Below, in pieces: positions 34,477-45,397 of a stretch of 64,000 bases of DNA. The notes beneath the pieces were generated by a model. The model saw only the letters and a program-made list of their open reading frames with translations, ran no database searches and was not told the DNA's origin. Every line of letters starts with the position of its first letter. Positions within the stretch are counted from its first letter, which is position 1. The stretch is from Vreelandella salicampi. Its GTDB lineage: Bacteria > Pseudomonadota > Gammaproteobacteria > Pseudomonadales > Halomonadaceae. Made by a program: the position numbers and the translations under genes. Location: assembly GCF_013415105.1 (NCBI RefSeq), contig NZ_JACCDF010000010.1, positions 108,494 through 172,493 of the forward strand. Reading direction: 5' to 3'.

Positions 34477-34641
34477 TCTCCTGCGAGCCATTAGTGTTCT
34501 GACTACACAACTCGACAAAAAAACCGTTATGTTGTAAATATCCTCCACTCTCTCCGCAGTTAGACTAATGGCGAATATATCCGGCTAGTGCTAGGGTGTC
34601 AGCGTCAATTAGTGGCGGCCCACTGGCCGTACGGAGTTTAA

Positions 34642-37029
34642 ATGCGAGGGGGTTGCGTGGAAGAGTACATTCTGTGGTTTGATCAGTTGGGCATGGCCGA
34701 CGTTGAGAGCGTCGGCGGGAAAAACGCCTCGCTGGGTGAGATGATCTCCAACCTGTCGGAAGTGGGGGTTACCGTCCCTGGCGGCTTTGCTACAACCGCT
34801 CACGCCTACCGTGAATTTCTTTCCCACGAAGGCCTCAACGAACGCATCAACGACACGCTGAAACGCTTGGATGTCGATGACGTTAAAGCGCTAAGCGAAG
34901 CTGGACGCAATATCCGTCAGTGGGTTATGGATACACCGCTGCCTCCCGCTTTTGAAGCCTCGCTGCGCGAGGCTTACGAGCACCTTCAGAAGCAACACCC
35001 GAATTTGAAAGTTGCCGTGCGCAGCTCGGCAACCGCTGAAGATCTTCCCGACGCGTCGTTTGCTGGCCAGCAAGAGACATTTCTTAACATCGAAGGCTTC
35101 GCCAATATCAAACGTGCGGTGCTAGAAGTTTTCGCCTCGCTGTTCAATGACCGTGCGATTTCCTACCGCGTTCATCGCGGCTATGCCCACGAAAACGTCG
35201 CACTTTCCGCCGGTATCCAGAAAATGGTGCGCTCGGAAACCGGCGCAGCCGGGGTCATGTTTACCCTGGATACCGAATCGGGCTATCGCGATGCGGTGTT
35301 TATTACCGCTTCCTGGGGTTTGGGTGAAACTGTGGTACAGGGCGCGGTGAACCCGGATGAGTTTTATGTGCATAAGTCGACGCTGGCGGCAGGTCGCCCG
35401 GCCGTGTTGCGCCGTAATCTTGGCTCTAAGTTGATCAAAATGGTCTACGGTGAAGATGCCAGCGCAGGAAAATCAGTGGAAACCGTCGATGTACCGCTTA
35501 AGGACCGGGGACGTTTCTGCATCAACGATGAGCAGATCATGGCGCTGTCGCGACAAGCTATGACGATTGAAGAGCACTATCAGCGCCCCATGGATATCGA
35601 ATGGGCGCTTGATGGGGATGATGGCAAGCTTTACATCGTTCAAGCCCGCCCGGAAACCGTCGTCTCTCAACAAGAGGGCGGCAAACTTGAGCGCTTCAAC
35701 CTCAAAGAGAAGGGGCGCACGTTGGTAACCGGGCGTGCGATCGGCCAGCGTATTGGCCGTGGTGCAGTCAAGGTGGTACTCAGCCCGGATGAAATGGACA
35801 AGGTTCACGACGGCGATGTGCTGGTGACCGACATGACCGACCCTGATTGGGAGCCGATCATGAAGCGCGCTTCTGCCATTGTTACCAACCGAGGCGGGCG
35901 CACCTGCCATGCGGCGATCATTGCCCGCGAATTAGGGGTACCTGCTGTAGTGGGTTGCGGCGATGCCACGAAACTTCTTAATGAAGGTAGCGACGTGACA
36001 GTCTCTTGTGCGGAAGGCGATACCGGCCACGTCTATGAGGGCCTACTAGAGTTTGATCGTAAGGTCACAAGCATTGATGCAATGCCGGAGATCCCGTTCA
36101 AGATTATGATGAACGTCGGCAACCCAGATCGTGCGTTCAGCTTTGCCAGCTTACCCAATGCAGGTGTGGGCTTGGCGCGCCTTGAGTTTATCATCAACCG
36201 TATGATTGGCGTTCACCCCAAAGCGCTGTTGGAGTACGACACGCTGCCGTCGGATTTGCAGCAAATTATCGATTTGCGCACCGCCGGCTATGATGATCCG
36301 GTTAGCTTCTACGTTGATAAATTGGTTGAAGGCATCTCGACGCTGGCAGCATCGTTCTATCCGCAGCGCGTCATCGTTCGCCTCTCGGACTTTAAGTCCA
36401 ACGAGTACGAAAACCTAATCGGCGGCAAGCTTTACGAGCCCGGTGAAGAAAACCCGATGCTTGGTTTCCGCGGTGCTTCGCGCTATATCTCCGATGCATT
36501 TCGCCCTTGTTTTGAGCTTGAGTGCCGTGCGCTTAAGCGCGTTCGGGAAGTGATGGGGCTGGATAACATCGAAATCATGGTGCCTTTCGTGCGTACGACC
36601 GAGGAAGCGCGTGAGGTGGTGGATCTGCTTGCGGCCAACGGGCTCAAACGAGGTGACCATGGCTTGAAGGTCATCATGATGTGTGAGCTTCCGGCTAATG
36701 CGCTACTGGCCGATGAGTTCCTGCAGTACTTTGACGGTTTCTCGATCGGCTCTAACGACTTAACCCAGCTGACATTGGGCCTAGATCGTGACTCGGGTAT
36801 CGTGGCGCATCTCTTTGACGAGCGTAATGAAGCGGTCAAGAAACTGCTAGCCATGGCGATTCAAGCGTGTAAAGCGCAAGGCAAGTACGTGGGGATTTGT
36901 GGACAAGGTCCGTCGGATCACCCGGACTTGGCAAAATGGCTGATGGAGCAAGGGATCGATTCGGTCTCGCTCAACCCTGATGCCGTCTTGGAAACCTGGT
37001 TTATGCTCGCCGGTGAGAAGCTCGCCTAA
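34642..37029 (+). CDS. ppsA: Phosphoenolpyruvate synthase
   Basis: Gluconeogenic conversion of pyruvate and ATP to PEP, AMP and Pi. 795 residues in three domains: ATP-binding (1-340, [20 protein letters not shown]), phosphohistidine swivel (about 365-450, catalytic His near 423 in [16 protein letters not shown]) and TIM-barrel PEP/pyruvate domain with the catalytic Cys in [17 protein letters not shown] (about 752). The ATG at 34642 has GGAG five bases upstream; GTG at 34657 with GAGGGG is an alternative giving [13 protein letters not shown]. Regulated post-translationally by ppsR. Confidence 0.96.
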   Translation: MRGGCVEEYILWFDQLGMADVESVGGKNASLGEMISNLSEVGVTVPGGFATTAHAYREFLSHEGLNERINDTLKRLDVDDVKALSEAGRNIRQWVMDTPLPPAFEASLREAYEHLQKQHPNLKVAVRSSATAEDLPDASFAGQQETFLNIEGFANIKRAVLEVFASLFNDRAISYRVHRGYAHENVALSAGIQKMVRSETGAAGVMFTLDTESGYRDAVFITASWGLGETVVQGAVNPDEFYVHKSTLAAGRPAVLRRNLGSKLIKMVYGEDASAGKSVETVDVPLKDRGRFCINDEQIMALSRQAMTIEEHYQRPMDIEWALDGDDGKLYIVQARPETVVSQQEGGKLERFNLKEKGRTLVTGRAIGQRIGRGAVKVVLSPDEMDKVHDGDVLVTDMTDPDWEPIMKRASAIVTNRGGRTCHAAIIARELGVPAVVGCGDATKLLNEGSDVTVSCAEGDTGHVYEGLLEFDRKVTSIDAMPEIPFKIMMNVGNPDRAFSFASLPNAGVGLARLEFIINRMIGVHPKALLEYDTLPSDLQQIIDLRTAGYDDPVSFYVDKLVEGISTLAASFYPQRVIVRLSDFKSNEYENLIGGKLYEPGEENPMLGFRGASRYISDAFRPCFELECRALKRVREVMGLDNIEIMVPFVRTTEEAREVVDLLAANGLKRGDHGLKVIMMCELPANALLADEFLQYFDGFSIGSNDLTQLTLGLDRDSGIVAHLFDERNEAVKKLLAMAIQACKAQGKYVGICGQGPSDHPDLAKWLMEQGIDSVSLNPDAVLETWFMLAGEKLA

Positions 37030-37056
37030 AAACGGTAACGTCTTTTCTTGTTTCAT

Positions 37057-37082
37057 ACGCCCGGCCTAACGTCGGGCGTTTT
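37057..37082 (+). terminator. Terminator of ppsA
   Basis: ACGCCCG and CGGGCGT (7 bp) with a 9-base loop and a following TTTT. Confidence 0.8.
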
Positions 37083-37134
37083 AGCTTGAGGTAAAGTGAG
37101 ACGTAATGAACACCACGTCCGAAAAGGAGTGCTT

Positions 37135-38931
37135 ATGCTACGCCACTGGAAAAACCTCTGGCCGCTAGGTTTTTTGCTGCTGCCGCTGTCTGCTGCGGGG
37201 TTTAGCTACGAAGCCCCTGCCATCTCGCCGGAAACCGAATCGGGCTTTGAAGAGAAGCCTGGCTGGGAGACAGAGATGTTTGCTGTGGCGGCGGCAAACC
37301 CGTTGGCTGCTGATGCGGGTTATCAGGTGCTCAAAGCGGGTGGCAATGCGATGGACGCGGCCGTGGCGGTGCAGATGGTGCTGGCCTTGGTCGAGCCGCA
37401 GTCAAGCGGTATCGGTGGCGGCAGCTTTTTGCTCCATTTTGATGGGGCCAACGTTCAAGCATTCGATGGGCGTGAGACAGCGCCGGCAGCCGTGGACGAG
37501 GATCTTTTCCTTGACGTACAAGGCGAGCCGCTGGCTTTTATGGAGGCCGTAGCAAGCGGGCTTTCAGTCGGCGTGCCGGGTACGCTAAAAATGCTCGAAA
37601 AAGCGCATAGCGAACATGGTGCGCTAGCGTGGGAAGTGCTTTTTACTCCGGCTATCACCTTGGCGGAAGAGGGGTTCGAGGTTAGCCCCCGGTTACATGA
37701 AAGCCTAGCGAGCGATGAGGCGCTTCGAAACGACCCGTTGGCGAAAGCGTTTTACTACCAAGGCGAAGATACGCCAGTGAGCGTCGGAGAGACGCTGAAA
37801 AATCCTGCGCTGGCAGCGATTCTGCGCCAAATTGCCCAGCACGGCAGTCATGCCCTGCACGAAGGGGCCATCGCGAAAGATTTGGTCGAACGCGTCAATA
37901 CGCATCGCCACCGCCCAGGGGAGATGAGCCTGGACGATTTGGCCGAGTATGACGCCTTGTCCCGTGAGCCTTTGTGTACCCCCTGGCTTCAATGGGAGGT
38001 ATGTGGTTTTCCCCCGCCCTCGTCGGGGCATTTAACCGTAATGCAGATATTGGGCATGCTGGACCAGCGGTCAATGCTTGAAGCGCCGCTAGATGATGGG
38101 GCGCCAAGTGGGGGCTGGTTGCACCAGTTTTTAGAGGTCTCGCGGCTCGCCTTTGCAGATCGCAACCGTTACATCGCCGACCCCGCCTTTGTAGATGCGC
38201 CAGGCGATGACTGGAACACATTGCTTGCGCCTGCGTACTTGGCCAAGCGTGCAGCCTTGGTATCTTCTGAAAAAAGCATGGGAAACGGGGCCGAGCCTGG
38301 CAACCCGGGTGAGCTAGACGTTAGCTGGGCGGTTGCACCTTCGCAACCAGAATATGGTACCAGCCATATCAGCATCGTGGATGCCGACGGCCGAGCGGTG
38401 GCGATGACGTCTTCGATTGAGCAGGCATTTGGCTCGCGAATTCTTGCCGATGGTGACACAGGGCTTGCCGGGGGGTACCTGCTCAACAATCAACTCACGG
38501 ATTTCTCTTTCGTGCCCGAAGTAGACGGTAAACTGGTTGCTAACCGAGCAGAAGCAGGTAAGCGGCCACGCTCTAGCATGAGCCCAACGCTCATTTTCGA
38601 GCGCGAAAGTGGAGAGCTGGTGGGCAGCTTAGGCTCACCCGGCGGGGCGGCAATTATTCACTACACGGCGCGTACGTTAGTGGCGTTGCGAGATTGGGGG
38701 CTAAATGCCCAAGAGGCGTTAAACCTCCCACATGCTATAACGCTCGGTGATCGTGTGTTTGTTGAAGCTGATAGCTTCCCGGAAGAGACGCTAGACGCGC
38801 TAGAGGATTACGGACACAAGGTAACGCAGCGCGAACTCACAAGTGGGCTACAAGTGATTATGCGCCAAGATGACGGCACTCTTTTCGGCGGTGCTGATCC
38901 TCGGCGAGAAGGGGTCGTGATGGGCGAATAA
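37135..38931 (+). CDS. ggt: Gamma-glutamyltranspeptidase
   Basis: Periplasmic Ntn-hydrolase acting on glutathione and gamma-glutamyl compounds. 598 residues from the ATG at 37135 (AAAGGAG upstream): signal peptide with LWPLGFLLLPLSAAG, large subunit with QVLKAGGNAMDAAVAVQMVLALVEPQSSGIGGGSFLL (conserved in pieces), then the autocleavage Thr in EYGTSHISIVDADG that becomes the nucleophile of the small subunit, and GKRPRSSMSPTLIF and GSLGSPGGAAI. The open frame reaches 37096 but without a ribosome site. Convergent with the next gene, six bases away, with no hairpin between them. Confidence 0.95.
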   Translation: MLRHWKNLWPLGFLLLPLSAAGFSYEAPAISPETESGFEEKPGWETEMFAVAAANPLAADAGYQVLKAGGNAMDAAVAVQMVLALVEPQSSGIGGGSFLLHFDGANVQAFDGRETAPAAVDEDLFLDVQGEPLAFMEAVASGLSVGVPGTLKMLEKAHSEHGALAWEVLFTPAITLAEEGFEVSPRLHESLASDEALRNDPLAKAFYYQGEDTPVSVGETLKNPALAAILRQIAQHGSHALHEGAIAKDLVERVNTHRHRPGEMSLDDLAEYDALSREPLCTPWLQWEVCGFPPPSSGHLTVMQILGMLDQRSMLEAPLDDGAPSGGWLHQFLEVSRLAFADRNRYIADPAFVDAPGDDWNTLLAPAYLAKRAALVSSEKSMGNGAEPGNPGELDVSWAVAPSQPEYGTSHISIVDADGRAVAMTSSIEQAFGSRILADGDTGLAGGYLLNNQLTDFSFVPEVDGKLVANRAEAGKRPRSSMSPTLIFERESGELVGSLGSPGGAAIIHYTARTLVALRDWGLNAQEALNLPHAITLGDRVFVEADSFPEETLDALEDYGHKVTQRELTSGLQVIMRQDDGTLFGGADPRREGVVMGE

Positions 38932-38937
38932 CGCTCG

Positions 38938-40821
38938 TCACTGGCGTAACCAGCTGCGCAGTTTGACCAGCATAAGGCCACCGTCGCTAAGTTCGTGGCG
39001 ATCAGTCAGCAGTTCATTGAGCCGATCAGGGTAGTCGGTAATAATCGCATCGACGCCCATATCTATCAGCGTTGACATGTGGGCGCGGCTATTGACCGTC
39101 CAAGCGTGGACTTCGTAATCATAAAGGACTGCCAAGCGCATCTCTCGTTCTGTGATGCGGTTGTGGCGCAAGCCAAGCGCATCAAATTCATGCCGGTTGA
39201 GGGTGCCAGGTAGAATCAGTTGGGCCAGTAACGTTGTGCGTAAGGCGGGCGCGCGTGCTTCTAAATGGCGAAGTAACGCTGGTGTCATCGTAGCCACGCT
39301 CATTTCCATAAATGCATTAGGAAAACCGCAGCGTGCATAGGCATCCAGTGGTGCTTGCTGTTGAGACCAGCAAGTACGTCGCTCGTCGCTTTCAGTATGT
39401 AGCGAGGCGATAACGGCATCGGCGAGTCGTCGACTTTGGCCTGGGAGTGGCTTCATCTCTATCATCAGGCTGGCTTTGCCGCGCACGGCACGTAAGGTTT
39501 CATCTAGGCCAGGGATATGCTCACCTTGAAAGGCATCACCAAACCAACTGCCCACATCAAAGTGGCTTAGCTCTTCGCGGGTTAAATCGCCAAACTCGCG
39601 CCGGTCACCTGTTAGGCGCGCCATACTGCGATCGTGATAGAGCATTACTTGATCATCGGCGGTTAAGCGAACATCAATCTCAATTGAATCGGCACCGTCT
39701 CTGATTGCCCGATGAATCGCTGCTAGCGTGTTTTCAGGAGCCACCATGGAGCTGCCCCGGTGGGCGATAATCTCGATATCGTCGCTTAGCTCGAAGCTAT
39801 TAAGTATCCACCACGCCTGTAATCCCGCAAATAGCAGCACGCCAAGCTCTACTGCCCACGCAAGACGCCCCGGGTGTGAAGCTTGGGGTGCTGCTGCGTG
39901 CTGCGAGCGATGGGAAAGTTGCAGGTATAAGCAGGCTGACAGCATGGCGTTGACCGCAATGCCCAAAAACGTGATGGCAAGGGTCACGAGGACATAGCCC
40001 GTCAGATAGGCCAACATTGCCGGCAACAGGACGGCGTTATGTTCCGGTAACCACCAAAGCAGAGGGGTGAACAATCGATCAAAAAGCAGCGTGGTTAAAA
40101 TTGGCAGCACAATAATACTGACCAGTACGAGAAGCACCGCCATGCCAATCGAGCGATGCCAGCCACGGGTAAGCACAACGCTGCGCTTGAGGGCACCCCA
40201 GGGTGAGATGTTCTCCAGTGCCACTAAAGGCAGTGCCAGTAACCACCGTAGGTAAAGTCTCGCTGCAAGCCATACCCAAAGCCCCATTATGGGCAGTGCC
40301 GACGCTAAAAAGTACCACAGTACTGGCGGCTTTACGCGTTGCAGGTAATAGGTATCTAGCCCACCAAGCCAAGCGCCGTAAAGCCATGTGAGGGCGAACA
40401 TAAAAGGCGCAATCAGCAAGAGGTGAGAGCCGACTTGCAGGGTGACGAGGCTGGCTAGCGCGGGCAGACGCCGGGTGCTTAGCCACAGTGCGTCTAAGGC
40501 TAAGCGGTAGTGATTGTTACGTGGGCGTATGGCAACGTGAAGCATGCCGGCCTGCTGCCAATAAAGCACCAAAAAACCAAGCCCCAATGCAACTAGCGAC
40601 ACGCCAAGTCCCAGTGGGCTAAACAAAAGGGCTACCAGTTCATCGGTCGTGACAACCGTTCGATTGAGCTGCGCCAACAACGCGTGTATCGCCCAGAAAA
40701 CGGCAGGTAGAAGCAGAGAAGAGGCGAGCAGGGTAAAAAACAGGTGAAATGCTATGAGTGGCCGGAGGTGGTCACGCAGTGTTCTGACTAAGGATCTTCC
40801 TAGCGTTTTCAGTGGCTGCAT
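38938..40821 (-). CDS. Membrane-anchored glycerophosphodiester phosphodiesterase
   Basis: 627 residues in two parts. The first ~340 residues hold about six membrane helices of the GPDPase membrane-domain type; the rest is a GDPD TIM barrel with IEIIAHRGSSMVAPENTLAAI, DSIEIDVRLTADDQVMLYHD (His, Glu and Asp metal/catalytic residues present) and the C-terminal VHAWTVNSRAHMSTLIDMGVDAIITDYPD. It should release glycerol-3-phosphate from glycerophosphodiesters or act on lipids at the membrane. The start at 40821 is chosen because it opens the cationic peptide before helix 1; the frame is open to 40962 from a TTG, and neither has a convincing ribosome site. Confidence 0.88.
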   Translation of the reverse strand: MQPLKTLGRSLVRTLRDHLRPLIAFHLFFTLLASSLLLPAVFWAIHALLAQLNRTVVTTDELVALLFSPLGLGVSLVALGLGFLVLYWQQAGMLHVAIRPRNNHYRLALDALWLSTRRLPALASLVTLQVGSHLLLIAPFMFALTWLYGAWLGGLDTYYLQRVKPPVLWYFLASALPIMGLWVWLAARLYLRWLLALPLVALENISPWGALKRSVVLTRGWHRSIGMAVLLVLVSIIVLPILTTLLFDRLFTPLLWWLPEHNAVLLPAMLAYLTGYVLVTLAITFLGIAVNAMLSACLYLQLSHRSQHAAAPQASHPGRLAWAVELGVLLFAGLQAWWILNSFELSDDIEIIAHRGSSMVAPENTLAAIHRAIRDGADSIEIDVRLTADDQVMLYHDRSMARLTGDRREFGDLTREELSHFDVGSWFGDAFQGEHIPGLDETLRAVRGKASLMIEMKPLPGQSRRLADAVIASLHTESDERRTCWSQQQAPLDAYARCGFPNAFMEMSVATMTPALLRHLEARAPALRTTLLAQLILPGTLNRHEFDALGLRHNRITEREMRLAVLYDYEVHAWTVNSRAHMSTLIDMGVDAIITDYPDRLNELLTDRHELSDGGLMLVKLRSWLRQ

Positions 40822-40962
40822 AGTGATGGTTGAATAAGCGTAGCTGACCAATAGTGATGAAACGGCCGTGAGAAACGATAAGTGGCTAAACAGTGCCGAA
40901 GCGTATCGAGTTAAAGAGCCAGGGTGGCACTGTTCCACCACCGCTGGCAAGCGAAGCGACAA

Positions 40963-41475
40963 TCAAGCGGGAAGTGTCAGGCGTTCTTTGGCAATCACGA
41001 TGCCGTTGTTATCGGCGTAGAGCCACTGCCCGGGTTCAATGGTGACCCCGCCAAAGGTGATGGCAATATCGCGCTGCCCCTCGCCGTGCTTTTCGCTTTT
41101 GCGCGGATGGCTACCGAGCGCCTGCACACCGAGGGACAGTGTGGCGAGTATATCGACGTCACGTACGCAGCCATACATCACAACGCCTGCCCAGCCGTTT
41201 TCTACTGCCTGTTCGGCGAGCATATCACCGAGCATCGCGCAGCGGTAAGAGCCGCCAGCATCGACCACCAGTACGGCGCCGTCTCCTGGCTCGGCAACAG
41301 CCTGTTTTACCATTGAGTTGTCCTCAAAGCACTTAATCGTCCGTACCGGACCGCCGAACGCGTCTAAACTGCCGAAATTGGCAAAGAGTGGCTCAATGAC
41401 GGCGACGTCGGGATAGCTATCGCAAATATCGGGGGTCACGATATCGTTTGTATTGACGTTAATAGAAACGTTCAT
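40963..41475 (-). CDS. rraA: RraA family protein (RNase E activity regulator A / class II HMG aldolase fold)
   Basis: 170 residues with the RraA pattern: [71 protein letters not shown] and [10 protein letters not shown]. coli RraA binds RNase E and dampens mRNA decay; relatives are 4-hydroxy-4-methyl-2-oxoglutarate aldolases, and the GGS..AMLGD plus R-D residues typical of that active site are partly kept, so either role is possible. AAGGAG precedes the ATG. Located just after acnB on the same strand but separated by a strong terminator, so it is not in the acnB operon. Confidence 0.88.
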   Translation of the reverse strand: MNVSINVNTNDIVTPDICDSYPDVAVIEPLFANFGSLDAFGGPVRTIKCFEDNSMVKQAVAEPGDGAVLVVDAGGSYRCAMLGDMLAEQAVENGWAGVVMYGCVRDVDILATLSLGVQALGSHPRKSEKHGEGQRDIAITFGGVTIEPGQWLYADNNGIVIAKERLTLPA

Positions 41476-41545
41476 GGAAAACTCCTTCTGCTTTATCTAA
41501 TAGAAAGTGATCTTATCCAATGGCATGCCATGAATGCTAATGTGC

Positions 41546-41583
41546 AAAAAAACGCCCCGCCTGCAAAGGCAGGAACGGGGCGT
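41546..41583 (-). terminator. Terminator of acnB
   Basis: On the minus strand ACGCCCCG and CGGGGCGT (8 bp) enclose a second small hairpin (CCTGC/GCAGG) and are followed by TTTTTTTG. Confidence 0.9.
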
Positions 41584-41660
41584 TCGGTCATCGGCTCAGA
41601 AGCGTAATGCTTGCTTCTGTGATGGTGCGAGCATCGGCGATGTCGGTCAGATGGAGATGC

Positions 41661-44264
41661 TTACGCTTCTTGTTCCACCGGAATCACGTTCGAGGCGATC
41701 TTTTGATACTCCTCGATTTCGTGGAAGTTCATGTAGCGATAGATTTCGCTGGCCATGGCATCAAATTCACTCATGTAGCGCTGATACTCTTCAACGCTGG
41801 GTAGACGACCTTCTACCGCCGCCACGGCAGCCAGTTCGGCGGAAGCGAGGTAGACATTGGCGCCATCGCCCAAACGGTTGGGGAAGTTACGTGTGGAAGT
41901 GGAAACCACCGTGGATTTCGCCGCAACGCGTGCTTGGTTACCCATACATAGCGAACAACCTGGCATTTCCATACGCGCGCCAGCACGACCGTAGATGCCG
42001 TAATACCCTTCTTCGGTCAGCTGATGCTGGTCCATCTTGGTAGGCGGCGCCAACCACAGGCGGGTCTTCAGGCTGCCGGCCGGCTGCTTCTCAAGCAATT
42101 TGCCTGCGGCGCGGAAGTGGCCGATGTTGGTCATGCACGAACCGATGAATACCTCATCAATCTTCTCGCCAGCGACATCAGAAAGCAAACGGGCGTCGTC
42201 CGGGTCGTTCGGTGCGCAGAGGATCGGCTCTTTGATTTCGCTCAGATCGATCTCGATGACTTCGGCGTATTCCGCATCTTTGTCAGCACGCATTAGGCTC
42301 GGATCGGCTAACCAGGCTTCCATTGCCTCGATACGACGGCTGATAGTGCGTTCATCGCCGTAACCGTTACTGATCATCCACTTAAGCAGTGTAATATTGG
42401 ACTTCAAGTACTCACTTACGCTGTCTTCGGAAAGCGTAATGGTACAACCCGCCGCAGAGCGCTCTGCAGACGCGTCGGAAAGTTCGAATGCCTGCTCGAC
42501 GGTAAGGTCGTCAAGCCCTTCGATTTCCAATACGCGGCCGGAGAAAGCATTTTTCTTGCCGGATTTCTCGACGGTCAGCAGGCCTTGCTTGATACCGTAA
42601 AGCGGAATGGCGTGAACCAAGTCGCGCAGTGTAACGCCCGGCTGGCGCTCGCCTTTAAAGCGCACTAGCACGGATTCCGGCATGTCCAGTGGCATCACGC
42701 CGGTAGCGGCGGCAAATGCCACCAAGCCAGAACCGGCAGGGAAGGAAATACCCATCGGGAAGCGAGTATGCGAGTCGCCACCGGTACCCACGGTATCCGG
42801 CAGCAGCATGCGGTTAAGCCAGCTGTGAATGATGCCGTCGCCCGGGCGCAGCGAAACACCGCCGCGGTTCATGATGAAGTCGGGCAGTGTGTGGTGAGTG
42901 TCGACGTCAACCGGCTTCGGGTAGGCCGCCGTATGACAGAACGACTGCATGACCAGGTCGGCCTGAAAACCGAGACAAGCAAGATCTTTAAGTTCGTCGC
43001 GGGTCATCGGGCCGGTCGTGTCCTGAGAGCCCACGGTGGTCATTTTCGGCTCGCAGTACATGCCCGGACGCACGCCGTCCATGCCACACGCTTTGCCGAC
43101 CATCTTCTGCGCCAGCGTAAACCCTTTGCCGGTATCAACCGGTTGTTCTGGCAGACGGAAGACGTCAGACGACTCAAGGCCGAGCGATTCGCGTGCTTTT
43201 CCGGTCAAACCGCGGCCGATGATCAGCGGGATACGGCCACCGGCGCGCACTTCGTCAAGAATCAGCTGGGTCTTGAGTTCGAAAGTCGTCAGTACTTCGT
43301 CGGTGCCGTGCTTGCACACTTTGCCTTCGTAAGGGTAAACGTCGATGACGTCGCCCATGTTGAGATTGGATACGTCCATCTCAACCGGCAGCGCGCCCGA
43401 GTCTTCCATGGTATTGAAGAAGATCGGGGCGATTTTGCCGCCAAAGCAGAAGCCGCCGGCTCGCTTGTTAGGCACGTTCGGGATATCGTCACCGAAGAAC
43501 CACAGCACCGAGTTGGTAGCGGATTTACGTGAAGAGCCGGTACCCACGACGTCGCCGACGTAGGCCACCGGGAAGCCTTTGGCTTTTACTTCTTCGATCT
43601 GCTCGAGCGGGCCAACCTTGCCTTGCTCAATCGGCTTGATGCCTTCGCGCTCGTTTTTCAGCATGGCGCGAGCGTGCAGCGGGATATCCGGGCGCGACCA
43701 AGCATCCGGTGCCGGAGACAGGTCATCGGTGTTGGTTTCGCCCGGCACCTTGAATACGGTCAGGGTGATTTTTTCTTCCAGCGCCGGCTTAGAGAGGTAC
43801 CATTCGGCTTCTGCCCAGGACTGAATAACGTCCTTGGCAACAGCGTTGCCGTTTTTAGCGCGCTCCTCCACGTCGTGGAAGGCATCAAACATCAGTAGGG
43901 TGTGCTTGAGCTGTTCGCCAACTTCGCGGGCCAAGTCTTCGTTATCTAAAAGCTCAACCAACGAGACAATGTTGTAGCCGCCCTGCATGGTGCCGAGCAG
44001 TTTGACCGCGTGGATCTTGTCGATCAGCGGGGAAGTGGCGTCACCTTTGGCGATGGCGGTTAAAAAGCCTGCTTTTACATAAGCTGCTTCATCGACGCCG
44101 GGCGGCACACGGTTGGTGATCAAGTCGAGAATGAACTCTTCTTCACCCGCCGGTGGGTTTTTCAATAACTCTACAAGATCAGCAACCTGCTCTGCGGTCA
44201 GGGGCTTGGGTGGTACGCCCTCTGTAGCGCGTTCCTCGACATGTTGGCGGTAAGCTTCAAGCAC
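41661..44264 (-). CDS. acnB: Aconitate hydratase B
   Basis: TCA-cycle isomerisation of citrate to isocitrate via aconitate; also 2-methylaconitate hydratase and an iron-sensing mRNA-binding protein in E. coli. 867 residues with the AcnB layout: N-terminal HEAT-like domain (1-160), swivel domain (about 165-380), and catalytic domains with [4Fe-4S] cysteines in [17 protein letters not shown] (about 710) and [14 protein letters not shown] (about 770-773). The start is GTG at 44264 with GAGAGG nine bases upstream. Several long antisense frames inside it are shadows. Confidence 0.97.
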   Translation of the reverse strand: MLEAYRQHVEERATEGVPPKPLTAEQVADLVELLKNPPAGEEEFILDLITNRVPPGVDEAAYVKAGFLTAIAKGDATSPLIDKIHAVKLLGTMQGGYNIVSLVELLDNEDLAREVGEQLKHTLLMFDAFHDVEERAKNGNAVAKDVIQSWAEAEWYLSKPALEEKITLTVFKVPGETNTDDLSPAPDAWSRPDIPLHARAMLKNEREGIKPIEQGKVGPLEQIEEVKAKGFPVAYVGDVVGTGSSRKSATNSVLWFFGDDIPNVPNKRAGGFCFGGKIAPIFFNTMEDSGALPVEMDVSNLNMGDVIDVYPYEGKVCKHGTDEVLTTFELKTQLILDEVRAGGRIPLIIGRGLTGKARESLGLESSDVFRLPEQPVDTGKGFTLAQKMVGKACGMDGVRPGMYCEPKMTTVGSQDTTGPMTRDELKDLACLGFQADLVMQSFCHTAAYPKPVDVDTHHTLPDFIMNRGGVSLRPGDGIIHSWLNRMLLPDTVGTGGDSHTRFPMGISFPAGSGLVAFAAATGVMPLDMPESVLVRFKGERQPGVTLRDLVHAIPLYGIKQGLLTVEKSGKKNAFSGRVLEIEGLDDLTVEQAFELSDASAERSAAGCTITLSEDSVSEYLKSNITLLKWMISNGYGDERTISRRIEAMEAWLADPSLMRADKDAEYAEVIEIDLSEIKEPILCAPNDPDDARLLSDVAGEKIDEVFIGSCMTNIGHFRAAGKLLEKQPAGSLKTRLWLAPPTKMDQHQLTEEGYYGIYGRAGARMEMPGCSLCMGNQARVAAKSTVVSTSTRNFPNRLGDGANVYLASAELAAVAAVEGRLPSVEEYQRYMSEFDAMASEIYRYMNFHEIEEYQKIASNVIPVEQEA

Positions 44265-44438
44265 GTTGGGGCCCTCTCATTTGCTTTATGATGGCTGGCT
44301 GGGTAGCGACTGAAAGTCAGCAGCGGACAGGCCAGGCATACGATATACGCTTGACAAACAGCGTCTGGTTAGGTGTAGGCGATTCTACGGTAAACTGTCG
44401 ACAATGTTAAGCGAGCAGACGGGTAAAGGCCTTGTACT

Positions 44439-44494
44439 TTGGTGAAAGTACTTCGGTGAAAGTACTTTGGTGCAAGCACTATGGCGAAAGTGTT
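44439..44494. repeat. Four tandem 14-bp repeats in the acnB-miaE intergenic region
   Basis: Units TTGGTGAAAGTACT, TCGGTGAAAGTACT, TTGGTGCAAGCACT and ATGGCGAAAGTGTT follow without gaps; a further related stretch (ATGGCGAAAACGTTTTG) lies near 44680-44697. The 446 bases between acnB (GTG at 44264) and miaE otherwise hold the two divergent promoters, for which I see no clear consensus hexamers. Drift across units with strict 14-bp phase suggests iterated binding sites rather than recent slippage. Confidence 0.8.
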
Positions 44495-44710
44495 TTGATA
44501 AAAGCCCGCAGATGAGAATCCAGTATCAAGATGGAGCATAAGCCAATAGGTGTGATTCTGGCGTTGCCACGTTAATATGAATCGGCTAATCATGACGTAA
44601 TAGCAAATGTCATGCCGTGTACCTGTAGTGATAATTGATGTTGCACAATGCCTACGTTTTAGATACATGTCTTGTACAATGGCGAAAACGTTTTGTTGAG
44701 TACGGGTGTT

Positions 44711-45367
44711 ATGTCGATATTTGCCGCTGAATTAAACCAGGCGGATCATTCTCTAACAGGAGATGATTTGCTGCCTGATAGTCTGCTGAATTTTTTAGCC
44801 TGCCCCACCCCTAAGGTGTGGTTGAGTTGGGCGCTGGAAAATCCCGAGCTGCTACTGATTGATCACGCACAATGCGAAAAAAAAGCCGCGTCAACGGCGA
44901 TGAGTTTGCTCTATCGGTATGTTGATCAACCCTTACTGCTTAGCAAAATGTCGCAGCTAGCGCGTGAGGAGCTTTTACATTTTGAACAAGTGGTTCAATT
45001 GATGGAAAAGCGTGGCGTAACGTATCGGCATTTAACCGCCTCGCGCTATGCCGAAGGGCTGCGACGGCATGTACGCACCAATGAGCCTGAGCGGTTGATC
45101 GATGTGCTGATTATCGGTGCGTTGATTGAGGCGCGTAGCTGTGAACGTTTTGCTTGCTTGATTCCTTATTTAGATACCGAGCTTGCTAAGTTCTATCGTA
45201 CGCTGGTGAAATCGGAAGGGCGCCATTTTGAGGATTACCTTTTGCTGGCAGGTCAGCAGACCCGAGAACCTATCGATGAACGCATTGCGTTCTTTGTGGC
45301 TTGTGAGCAGGAATTGATTATGTCGGTTGATACGGTGTTTCGTTTTCACAGTGGTGTCCCGGCGTAA
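44711..45367 (+). CDS. miaE: tRNA-(ms2io6A37) hydroxylase MiaE
   Basis: Non-haem diiron monooxygenase that hydroxylates the isopentenyl group of ms2i6A at tRNA position 37, using O2. 218 residues, ferritin-like four-helix bundle with metal-ligand motifs LAREELLHFEQVVQLMEKRG, IEARSCERFACL and LVKSEGRHFEDYL (Glu and E-x-x-H ligands visible). The ATG at 44711 is used; the upstream in-frame codons (from 44672) are not family-like. The next gene starts 30 bp on and is probably cotranscribed. Confidence 0.92.
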   Translation: MSIFAAELNQADHSLTGDDLLPDSLLNFLACPTPKVWLSWALENPELLLIDHAQCEKKAASTAMSLLYRYVDQPLLLSKMSQLAREELLHFEQVVQLMEKRGVTYRHLTASRYAEGLRRHVRTNEPERLIDVLIIGALIEARSCERFACLIPYLDTELAKFYRTLVKSEGRHFEDYLLLAGQQTREPIDERIAFFVACEQELIMSVDTVFRFHSGVPA

Positions 45368-45397
45368 CCCGCCATTCGCTTAGGCAGGATGTGTCCC

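Noticed and set aside
42768..43532. A 254-codon plus-strand open frame inside acnB, with several shorter neighbours
   Set aside because: It is antisense to a complete, motif-verified aconitase; its translation is His/Arg/Val-rich with no domain, and there is no ribosome site.
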